Assembly (NCBI GenBank): GCA_034439915.1
Contig: JAWXBI010000147.1
Coordinates: 1-24,386 of the forward strand
Direction of reading: 5' to 3'
Length of the DNA stretch: 24,386 nucleotides
DNA from: JADJLQ01 sp034439915
GTDB lineage: Bacteria > Bacteroidota > Bacteroidia > Chitinophagales > Saprospiraceae
A program made the translations under genes and the position numbers. This document shows positions 1 to 6,607 of this stretch, piece after piece (position 1 is the first letter of the stretch; each line of letters begins with the position of its first letter). The notes beneath the pieces were generated by a model. That model did no database searches, was not told where the DNA came from, and worked only from the letters and a program-made list of their open reading frames with translations.

Positions 1-2
1 AT

Positions 3-2171
3 CGATATAACCGGGAATTGAAGTCCATTGAAAAAGTGCATGATTCGAAAAGAGTGGACCTGGTAACTGAAGAAGAGCGGGTATACAACGCAGACCGGTC
101 TGCCTGGACTTATCTAAAAAACAATGATATTTTTTATCAATCCTCCACCACCTCAGAACCATTAAGGATAACCAGGACAACAGCACGGGAATCCAACCCG
201 CATTTTTCTTTTCATGGACAAAAAATCGCATACGTGCTGGAGGATAATTTATATGCCTGGGCTATAGACCAGGGCAATACCACCCAATTGACTGCCTTCG
301 TCAAAAGTGCCCCACCCGCGGATACCAGAAAAGATTCCAGACAGGAGTCCTGGTTAAAAAAAGATCAATTGAATGAATTTGATATTTTGAATGAACGCAA
401 GCTTAAACGCGATATGCAGGATTCTGCCAATAAACTGCAGCAAAAGAGTCAGGAAATCAAGCCCGTATACCTGGATGACAAAGTGATTTCCGGCATTCAA
501 TGCAGTCCGGATGGCCGTTTTATCACATACCGTCTCACCAAAATCAATCGTTCAAAATCCACCATTGTGCCATCCTATGTGACGGAAAGCGGTTTTACTG
601 AGGACTTACCGGCACGAACCAAAGTAGGTACTCCGGGAAGTTTACAAGAGCTGATGTGCCTGGATAAGTTAAGGGATACCCAGTATATCATATCTGTAAA
701 ACAACTTTCAGGAATAAAAGAAATCCCTGCGTTTATTAACGACTATCCTCAACTCTTTAAATCCTATACAAAAGATTCAGCTGACCGGTTGGTTACTTAT
801 ACGTTGTTATCCTATTCCCCGGCGGGTACTCATGCAGCCATAGACATACGTTCGCAGGACAATAAAGATCGGTGGATATGTTTGGTGGATTTACCTACGG
901 GCATACTCAAAATCCTGGATCGTCAGCATGATGATGCCTGGATCGGGGGGCCTGGTGTTGGTGGCGGGTTTGGAGGCGGTAATTCAGGCTGGCTCAATGA
1001 AGATGAATATTGGTTTCAGAGTGAAGAGACCGGATATTCACAGGTGTATAAAATAAATGTGGTGAATGGAAATAAAAAGGCGTTGACCCGGGGAAAATAT
1101 GAAGTACAAAGAACTTCACTCTCTGTCAACAAACTCCACTTCTACCTCAGCACCAATGAGACCCATCCGGGCGAACAACAGTATTTTAAAATGCCGGTTT
1201 CAGGAGGACCAGTGGTGCGCCTGACCCCAATGACCGGAGCCCATACCGTAGCCCTTTCCCCTGATGAGACCCAACTGGCCTATTTATATTCTTACAGCAA
1301 CAAACCCTGGGAACTCTATCTCCAGGAAAACAAAGAAGGTGCTGTACCGGTTAAAATCACGGACAAGGCCATGACTGCAGAATTTTCCAGTTACCCCTGG
1401 CGAGATCCTGAACTCATCACTTTTCATGCGCGCGACAGCGCTGTCGTTTATGCACGAATCTATAAGCCGACAAAAAAATTAAATAACAAGGCTGCCGTCA
1501 TTTTTGTGCATGGTGCAGGGTACTTACAGAATGCGCATCGCTGGTGGAGCAGTTATTTCCGTGAATTCATGTTTCACAATTTGCTCACCGACCAAGGTTA
1601 TACGGTATTGGATATGGACTACAGAGGGAGTGCAGGTTATGGCAGGGATTGGAGGACGGGGATCTACCGTTTCATGGGTGGTAAGGACCTCACGGATCAT
1701 GTAGACGCTGCAAAATATCTTGCTGAACATCATGGGGTCAATCCTAAAAAAATCGGGATCTATGGCGGTTCATATGGTGGGTTTATCACCCTGATGGGTT
1801 TGTTTACTGCACCCTATGTATTTGCTGCCGGGGCAGCATTACGCCCGGTGACAGACTGGGCACAATACAACCATGGATATACCTCCAACATCCTGAATGA
1901 ACCCTTTACCGACAGTATAGCTTACCGTAAGTCATCGCCTTATTATTATGCGGATGGCTTAAAAAAACCGTTGCTCATTTGCCACGGTATGATTGATGTC
2001 AATGTGCATTATCAGGATGCGGTCAAACTGGCCCAACGATTGATTGAACTGCGCAAAGAAAACTGGGAATTGGCCTCTTACCCTATGGAGGATCATGGTT
2101 TTGTAGAACCCACCAGTTGGATGGATGAATACAAAAGAATATTAAAGTTATTTGATCGTTGGTTAAAATAG
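3..2171 (+). CDS. S9-family prolyl oligopeptidase (DPP-IV-like), 5' end outside the window
   Basis: A serine exopeptidase or oligopeptidase of the S9 family that cleaves peptides after proline or alanine, usually in the periplasm. The reading frame is open to the left edge with no stop, so the true start and any signal peptide lie upstream; the first possible internal start is a TTG at 18, and residue numbers here count from it. The N-terminal half is a WD-like beta-propeller with repeated SPDG-type motifs. The C-terminal alpha/beta hydrolase domain carries the nucleophile in YGGSYGGF (Ser585), an aspartate in HGMIDVN (Asp660) and a histidine in MEDHGF (His693), so the catalytic triad is complete. 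A glycine-rich stretch sits at residues 310-321, just before the propeller motif with FQSEETGYSQVY. The family call is firm; substrate and sub-family are not resolved. Confidence 0.93.
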   Translation, partial: RYNRELKSIEKVHDSKRVDLVTEEERVYNADRSAWTYLKNNDIFYQSSTTSEPLRITRTTARESNPHFSFHGQKIAYVLEDNLYAWAIDQGNTTQLTAFVKSAPPADTRKDSRQESWLKKDQLNEFDILNERKLKRDMQDSANKLQQKSQEIKPVYLDDKVISGIQCSPDGRFITYRLTKINRSKSTIVPSYVTESGFTEDLPARTKVGTPGSLQELMCLDKLRDTQYIISVKQLSGIKEIPAFINDYPQLFKSYTKDSADRLVTYTLLSYSPAGTHAAIDIRSQDNKDRWICLVDLPTGILKILDRQHDDAWIGGPGVGGGFGGGNSGWLNEDEYWFQSEETGYSQVYKINVVNGNKKALTRGKYEVQRTSLSVNKLHFYLSTNETHPGEQQYFKMPVSGGPVVRLTPMTGAHTVALSPDETQLAYLYSYSNKPWELYLQENKEGAVPVKITDKAMTAEFSSYPWRDPELITFHARDSAVVYARIYKPTKKLNNKAAVIFVHGAGYLQNAHRWWSSYFREFMFHNLLTDQGYTVLDMDYRGSAGYGRDWRTGIYRFMGGKDLTDHVDAAKYLAEHHGVNPKKIGIYGGSYGGFITLMGLFTAPYVFAAGAALRPVTDWAQYNHGYTSNILNEPFTDSIAYRKSSPYYYADGLKKPLLICHGMIDVNVHYQDAVKLAQRLIELRKENWELASYPMEDHGFVEPTSWMDEYKRILKLFDRWLK

Positions 2172-2234
2172 AACCGGGACGTGTTTCTTTGAGTTTTTTG
2201 ATCTCTATGATTCCCGGATAAAGTTTACACTGCT

Positions 2235-2816
2235 ATGTCCAATCCGAAAATAAATATGCTGAGCTCTGAAGTGCTTTCTGATCATTGGTACCTTTTAAAA
2301 AAATATACTTTTGAGCAACAAGACAAAAAAGGTATTTGGCGACAGACTGTCCGCGAAGCATATGACCGGGGAAACGGTGCCGTGATCCTGTTGTACAATA
2401 CGGCAAGAAAAACCGTGATTTTGACCCGTCAGTTTCGCTTGCCTACCTATATTAATGGGAACCCGGACGGCATGATGATTGAAGCCTGCGCCGGATTGCT
2501 CGATCGCGATAATCCGGAAGATTGTATACGTAAAGAGACGGAAGAAGAGACCGGATTTAAAGTGCGTCAGGTCAAAAAAATCTTTGAGGCTTATATGTCC
2601 CCTGGTTCCGTCACCGAGATCTTATATTTTTTTGTAGCCGAATACGATGCTTCTATGAAAATAAGTGACGGCGGGGGCCTGGAAGCTGATCATGAGCTTA
2701 TCGATGTCCTGGAAATACCCTTCCCCCGGGCATTGGACATGATGGCCAACCAGGAAATCAAAGATGCTAAAACCATATTGTTGCTTCAGTATGCCGTTAT
2801 AAACCAATTGGTATAA
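2235..2816 (+). CDS. Nudix hydrolase, NudK-like (nucleoside-diphosphate-sugar pyrophosphatase type)
   Basis: A cytosolic Nudix phosphohydrolase of 193 aa, the usual length for GDP-mannose pyrophosphatase NudK (about 190 aa). The Nudix box runs from AGLLDRDNPED through IRKETEEETGF at about residues 85-110, with the REUXEEXGU core present as KETEEETGF. The spacing between the first Gly and first Glu is the longer form seen in NudK/ADP-ribose pyrophosphatase relatives. A tyrosine/phenylalanine-rich strand with SPGSVTE follows, also typical of NudK. By family it should hydrolyse a nucleotide sugar to the NMP and sugar phosphate with Mg2+; the exact substrate cannot be read. The gene lies 63 bases after the S9 peptidase in the same direction and may be co-transcribed. 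No clear Shine-Dalgarno sequence precedes the ATG. Confidence 0.88.
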   Translation: MSNPKINMLSSEVLSDHWYLLKKYTFEQQDKKGIWRQTVREAYDRGNGAVILLYNTARKTVILTRQFRLPTYINGNPDGMMIEACAGLLDRDNPEDCIRKETEEETGFKVRQVKKIFEAYMSPGSVTEILYFFVAEYDASMKISDGGGLEADHELIDVLEIPFPRALDMMANQEIKDAKTILLLQYAVINQLV

Positions 2817-2837
2817 TTGAAATATTATTTGTTTGGG

Positions 2838-2967
2838 GGTGACCAAAAAGTAAAAATTAATTAGAATTGATATTGGTTCGAGTCCCGACCGGTTGCTGTT
2901 CGAGATTCTTCTCCCGACCGATACCGATCAGGACTCGAATTAATATTAAAATGACTTTTTGGTTAGC
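2838..2967. repeat. Nested inverted repeat, possible miniature mobile element or REP-like sequence
   Basis: An outer pair ACCAAAAAGT (2842-2851) and ACTTTTTGGT (2954-2963) is perfectly inverted, and an inner pair TTCGAGTCC (2877-2885) and GGACTCGAA (2931-2939) is also perfectly inverted and nested within it. The centre carries direct repeats of TTCGAG (2877, 2899) and CCCGACCG (2884-2891, 2913-2920). Two nested arms in register are unlikely by chance, and the layout resembles a MITE or a dispersed intergenic repeat. No transposase is near and no target-site duplication is evident. Confidence 0.55.
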
Positions 2968-3170
2968 TCCAAAATAGGTAACAGTTTTGGGCTTCGGCCG
3001 GCTAGGCATAACTGCAAATTTTCATTTTATAATATGTATGAATTGACAAATAAAATTATACTTAAACAATTCGGCCCGTCACTTGTCCTGTACCCGGGCC
3101 AATCATTGATCCGGAGGCCAGGATTAATTTTTAAATTTTTTAAACAATTGAGTCGATTTCGGTGTTTTGG

Positions 3171-3223
3171 AAACCAAATGGTGGTAAGCCGGAGATGGTC
3201 TGCATTTGGTTTGAAAAATGCAG
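3171..3223 (+). promoter_or_regulatory. Overlapping hairpins in the leader of the peroxidase gene
   Basis: AAACCAAATG (3171-3180) can pair perfectly with CATTTGGTTT (3203-3212), and the overlapping CTGCATTT (3200-3207) can instead pair with AAATGCAG (3216-3223). The two stems share 3203-3207, so they exclude each other. The start codon is 32 bases downstream. The pairing is seen in the sequence; a regulatory role is inference. Confidence 0.3.
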
Positions 3224-3255
3224 CCCTATCCTGACTTAGTATCCTGCTGATTAAA

Positions 3256-3882
3256 ATGGTATTTAAGTTTATTTTTGGTTTCGTTTTTTTAATTCTTGTT
3301 CTTATGTTTTTAAAAATCATTAAATTCAGTACGCTAATGGCCGTTTTAAGCAGTCCTTTTGGACGGAATGTTGAAGCACAACGACCCGCCAATGCTGTAG
3401 CCAGCAGCGTTACACTTTATGATTTTAAACTAAATAACCTGAACGATGGATCCGAGATGAATCTGAAAAAGTTTATTGGAAAAAAGGTAGTTATCCTGAA
3501 TGTAGCCTCCGAATGCGGCAATACCCCACAATATGCGGATTGGCAGAAATTTTATGAAGCCAAACAAAAAGATGTCGTAGTCCTGGGCATTCCGGCCAAT
3601 GAATTTGGTGGCCAGGAACCGGGTTCCAGTAAAGAAATTTCTACTTTTTGTCAAAAAAATTATGGGGTCACCTTTCCGATGGCGGAAAAAATCGCAGTAA
3701 AAGGCCCAAATAAAGCCCCGCTGTACAAATGGTTGTCCGATAAATCCCTCAATGGCTGGAATGATAAAGAACCCACTTGGAATTTTTGCAAATACGTCGT
3801 CAACGAAGAAGGTCAGTTGACCCATTTTTTCGGTGATAAGGTATTGCCAACGGATCCGGCTTTTTTAAAAGCGATCGAATAG
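3256..3882 (+). CDS. Glutathione-peroxidase-family thiol peroxidase, membrane-anchored
   Basis: A peroxidase that reduces hydrogen peroxide or lipid hydroperoxides. The 208-aa protein begins with a hydrophobic segment (about residues 4-23) that acts as a signal anchor or signal peptide, so the domain (about 53-206) probably faces the periplasm. The peroxidatic cysteine is Cys87 in ASECGNTPQY; the usual partners follow as Gln120 in FGGQEPG and Trp175-Asn176 in TWNF. A second cysteine, Cys132 in FCQKNYGVTFP, sits where thioredoxin-dependent members such as yeast Gpx3 have their resolving cysteine. Thioredoxin-like proteins are therefore the likely reductant rather than glutathione (inference). 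The ATG is the first in frame after an upstream stop. The gene stands alone and ends convergently with the DUF1343 gene, 44 bases apart. Confidence 0.9.
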   Translation: MVFKFIFGFVFLILVLMFLKIIKFSTLMAVLSSPFGRNVEAQRPANAVASSVTLYDFKLNNLNDGSEMNLKKFIGKKVVILNVASECGNTPQYADWQKFYEAKQKDVVVLGIPANEFGGQEPGSSKEISTFCQKNYGVTFPMAEKIAVKGPNKAPLYKWLSDKSLNGWNDKEPTWNFCKYVVNEEGQLTHFFGDKVLPTDPAFLKAIE

Positions 3883-3886
3883 TTTT

Positions 3887-3912
3887 ATTCAAACCCGCGG
3901 GTTATCTGAATT
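3887..3912. terminator. Possible bidirectional terminator palindrome
   Basis: AACCCGCGGGTT at 3892-3903 is a perfect 12-bp palindrome, flanked by ATTCA and TGAAT, which extend the pairing imperfectly. It lies in the 44-base gap between two convergent genes, where a shared terminator is expected. The palindrome leaves no natural loop and no long T tract follows, so the call is weak. Confidence 0.35.
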
Positions 3913-3926
3913 GGCTTGTAATCTGC

Positions 3927-5153
3927 TTATTTAAAATCTTTATACAACAAGTACTTAGCCCTGATTTTGTTGTACACTGCCAGATCGGCTTGCCAGCTTG
4001 CCCTGATTTCTTCTTCGCTCAGCCCTGCCTTGATCTGGGCCATCAACTGATCATTGCCCGCAAGTTTATTTAGAAAATTGTTTTGTAAAAAAAACGGGTC
4101 TTTATCCTTTAGATCGGCATAAAACATCAGCAGCCACTTGAGGTTTAAACGTTTCCATGACCGGATTTCTTCTATGGAAAGATTGGAGAGGTTGTGCCCA
4201 TAACACAATTGATCGAGCAGTTTCGGGGTTTTAGCTCCTGGGATACTCCGGGGAGTATATTGATAGTCACCTTTGGAATATTTGGGATGACCAAAGCAAA
4301 TAAACGGAAGCTCCGTGCCCCTTCCCTCATTGGATGTTGTTCCTTCAAAAAAACAGGTCGATGGATACAATAAGGTTGCCCTCAGGTTGGGAATATTGGG
4401 GGAAGGTTTTACCGGCAAATCGTAGGTCATAGTATGATCATAATGAGTACAGGGAATTACCTGAAGGTCACACTGGACCCCGTTGGCGTTCCATCTTTCC
4501 CCGTTGACCATCATAGCGTATTCGCCAATAGTCAGACCATAAACCACCGGGACCGGAAAAAATCCCAGAAAGGAGGTAAACCCCTTTTTCATCACCGGCC
4601 CGTCGACATAATAACCATTGGGGCTGGGACGGTCCAGGAGGATCAGTGGTTTTTGATTTTCCCCGCAGGCTTCCATTAATAAGCTCAGTGAAGCGATATA
4701 CGTATAGAACCTCACCCCGATATCCTGAATGTCAAATACAACAATATCCAGGTCGGCCAGATCCTCGGGTCCCGGTTTTCTTTTTTCCCCGTACAAAGAA
4801 ACCAACATAATGCCGGTTTCAGGGTCCCGCATGGTAGCTACTTTTTCGCCTGCATCCGCTTCTCCGCGGAATCCATGCTCTGGAGAAAATATTTTAGTGA
4901 TGTTGATATGATGTTTCAACAAGGTGTCGACCAGGTGCACTTGTCCGATCATAGAGGTTTGGTTGACGACAAGGCCTACCCTTTTGTTTTTTAATAAATC
5001 AATATAAAGCGGAATGGAATATGCTCCCGGAATGGCTTCGATACCTTCCTGGTTTTTTACCCTATTCACCGGGGATGAATGTTTAGGGGTCGAGGATAAA
5101 CAAGCCATCCAGCATAAACCCATCAGGAAGGCAAATCTTAAAGTTGACACCAT
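3927..5153 (-). CDS. namZ: DUF1343 lipoprotein, exo-beta-N-acetylmuramidase NamZ type
   Basis: By family (DUF1343, glycoside hydrolase family 171, characterised as NamZ in Bacillus subtilis) this enzyme removes terminal N-acetylmuramic acid from peptidoglycan fragments. The 408-aa sequence shows the full-length domain: VGLVVNQTS (about residues 59-67), SPEHGFRG (90-97), DIQDIGVRFYTY (141-152), LLDRPSPNG (172-180), and SPNIPNL followed by FFEGTTSNEGRGTELPF (about 251-284). The N-terminus is a short hydrophobic leader ending at Cys18 (WMAC), a plausible lipobox, so the protein is probably anchored in an envelope membrane. It is divergent from the exonuclease fusion with 53 bases between the starts. 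No MurNAc kinase, etherase or transporter gene lies beside it, so the rest of a recycling pathway is not visible here. Confidence 0.88.
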   Translation of the reverse strand: MVSTLRFAFLMGLCWMACLSSTPKHSSPVNRVKNQEGIEAIPGAYSIPLYIDLLKNKRVGLVVNQTSMIGQVHLVDTLLKHHINITKIFSPEHGFRGEADAGEKVATMRDPETGIMLVSLYGEKRKPGPEDLADLDIVVFDIQDIGVRFYTYIASLSLLMEACGENQKPLILLDRPSPNGYYVDGPVMKKGFTSFLGFFPVPVVYGLTIGEYAMMVNGERWNANGVQCDLQVIPCTHYDHTMTYDLPVKPSPNIPNLRATLLYPSTCFFEGTTSNEGRGTELPFICFGHPKYSKGDYQYTPRSIPGAKTPKLLDQLCYGHNLSNLSIEEIRSWKRLNLKWLLMFYADLKDKDPFFLQNNFLNKLAGNDQLMAQIKAGLSEEEIRASWQADLAVYNKIRAKYLLYKDFK

Positions 5154-5176
5154 ATTGTTGTATTAAAGTAAATTTG
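5144..5176 (+). promoter_or_regulatory. Candidate Bacteroidota promoter for the exonuclease-Cho gene
   Basis: TAAATTTG at 5169-5176 matches the phylum -7 consensus TAnnTTTG, and a TTG at 5144-5146 stands 22 bases upstream, slightly longer than the usual spacing to a -33 box. The expected transcription start is about 24 bases before the ATG at 5207. The -33 box overlaps the first codons of the divergent namZ gene. Confidence 0.4.
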
Positions 5177-5206
5177 AATATATAATAAGAGGTGTAAAAA
5201 TAAGGG

Positions 5207-6607
5207 ATGCAAACCAAATACGCAGTAATCGATATAGAGACTACAGGAGGGCTGCCCAAACGGGATAAGATCATTGAGATAGGCATCGTCCTGTACGATG
5301 GTGAAAAAGAAACCGGGCGATATGAAACGTTGATTGACCCCGGGTACGGTATCCCTCCACAGATCACCCGGTTGACCGGAATCACGGGTGCTATGGTCGC
5401 CGATGCTCCAAAATTTTATGAGGTAGCCCGGGATATCGTCGAATGGACGAAGGATGCCGTGTTTGTTGCCCATAATGTGCGGTTTGACTATAATTTTATC
5501 CGGGAAGAGTTTGCGCGCCTGGGTTACACCTATACCCGGAAACAATTGTGTACTAAACGACTGGCCCGGAAAGCAATAGAAGGATTGAGGTCCTATAGCC
5601 TTGAATCGTTGATCCATTACCTGGGCATTCAGGTCAGGCACCGGCACCGTGCCCTTGATGATGCATACGCAGCCAGCATGGTTCTGGATCACGTATTCAA
5701 ACAAAGGGCGAGCCAGGAATATGCCCTGGACCTGATCCATCAGGGGGTCAAAGAATCCAGACTACCGGCCTCACTCAGTCTGGAATACCTGCATAGCCTG
5801 CCCGAAACTTGTGGAATCTATTTTTTCCATAATGCTTCCGGCGATGTCATCTATGTAGGTAAAAGCATTAATATCCGCGATCGTATCCTACAGCATTTTG
5901 CTGACCACACCCCAAAAGCCACTGCCTTACAACAATTGGTGGATAGTATCACCTATGAAATCACCGGCAGTGAATTACTGGCTTTGTTAAGGGAAAATGA
6001 AGAAATCAAAAAAATAAAACCCGAGATCAACCGGTTATTGAGAAAAAAAGAATTGCCCTTTGGTTTGTATAGCCTGACGGGTGAGGATGGATATATCCGT
6101 TATGAAGTACACAAAGTCCCCGTTTATGATGCTGAATATGCTTTGGTTAAAAAATTCAGTACCGCCGCAAATGCCAAATCATTTTTAACGGCAAACCTGG
6201 AAAGGTATCGTTTGTGTGCAAAATATACCAGTTTGGAAAAACCGGGTGGACCTTGTTTTAACTATCATATCAACAAATGCGTCGGCGCTTGTATGGGGGA
6301 GGAATCCGTGGAGAGTTACAACCTCAGGGCTGGCTTATTGTTCGATAAAATGATCTATCCGCAAGAATCCTTTATCGTTTCAGAATCCGGACGCAGCCAT
6401 GGAGAATCAACCCAGTTGTGGTTTGATAAGGGTATTTGTATAGGTTATGCTCATCTGGATGACTACAGCAGCAGCATCCGCAACCCTTCTGACCTTACTC
6501 CTCTAACCTCTGATGAAGATACCAGGATCATCCTAAAACATTATTTTTCAAAAAAAACCAATACCAGAATCACGAATATTCCCTTTCATTTCAGTTTGCA
6601 GGAATAA
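5207..6607 (+). CDS. DnaQ-type exonuclease fused to a UvrC-N/Cho-like GIY-YIG nuclease
   Basis: A two-nuclease protein for DNA repair. Residues 4-165 form a DEDDh 3'-5' exonuclease like the DNA polymerase III epsilon subunit: Asp9 and Glu11 in IDIETTG, Asp94 in AHNVRFD, and His147 with Asp151 in HRALDD. Residues about 200-280 form a GIY-YIG endonuclease domain with GIY at 203-205, YVG at 216-218, Arg224 and the Glu of LLRENEEIK. Residues 337-362 carry Cys337, Cys350, Cys358 and Cys362; the last three have the spacing x7 and x3 found in the Fe-S cysteines of UvrC, and the motif PCFNYHINKCVGAC matches that region. The UvrB-binding UVR motif, RNase-H-like nuclease and helix-hairpin-helix parts of UvrC are absent, as in Cho. 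Similar fusions are known in Actinobacteria (for example Rv2191 of Mycobacterium tuberculosis). AGGG lies just before the ATG. Its 3' end overlaps the convergent cryptochrome gene by 17 bases. Confidence 0.9.
   Translation: MQTKYAVIDIETTGGLPKRDKIIEIGIVLYDGEKETGRYETLIDPGYGIPPQITRLTGITGAMVADAPKFYEVARDIVEWTKDAVFVAHNVRFDYNFIREEFARLGYTYTRKQLCTKRLARKAIEGLRSYSLESLIHYLGIQVRHRHRALDDAYAASMVLDHVFKQRASQEYALDLIHQGVKESRLPASLSLEYLHSLPETCGIYFFHNASGDVIYVGKSINIRDRILQHFADHTPKATALQQLVDSITYEITGSELLALLRENEEIKKIKPEINRLLRKKELPFGLYSLTGEDGYIRYEVHKVPVYDAEYALVKKFSTAANAKSFLTANLERYRLCAKYTSLEKPGGPCFNYHINKCVGACMGEESVESYNLRAGLLFDKMIYPQESFIVSESGRSHGESTQLWFDKGICIGYAHLDDYSSSIRNPSDLTPLTSDEDTRIILKHYFSKKTNTRITNIPFHFSLQE

Larger units (their letters stand above)
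2817..3255. other. 439-base intergenic region with inverted-repeat element and leader hairpins
   Basis: No convincing gene is seen here. The left third holds a nested inverted repeat (listed separately at 2838-2967). The right part is AT-rich and ends in a leader with two overlapping inverted repeats (3171-3223) and a 7-bp direct repeat TATCCTG at 3227-3233 and 3240-3246, just before the peroxidase gene. Open frames on both strands are short, of odd composition, and carry no recognisable domain. Confidence 0.6.

Noticed and set aside
2172..2234. CCGGGA and TCCCGG as a terminator after the S9 peptidase.
   Set aside because: The arms are six bases with a loop of more than 30 bases and no T tract, which is within chance.
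2871..2892. GGTTCGAGTCCCGACC looks like the T arm of a tRNA.
   Set aside because: The flanking bases do not form the five-base T stem, and no acceptor, D or anticodon arm can be traced upstream. It is better explained as part of the inverted-repeat element.
2959..3234. A 91-codon open frame in the gap before the peroxidase gene.
   Set aside because: It starts inside the inverted repeat, has no recognisable domain, and spans the leader hairpins.
5138..5740. A 200-codon minus-strand frame inside the exonuclease domain.
   Set aside because: It is a shadow of the exonuclease frame and carries no family motif.
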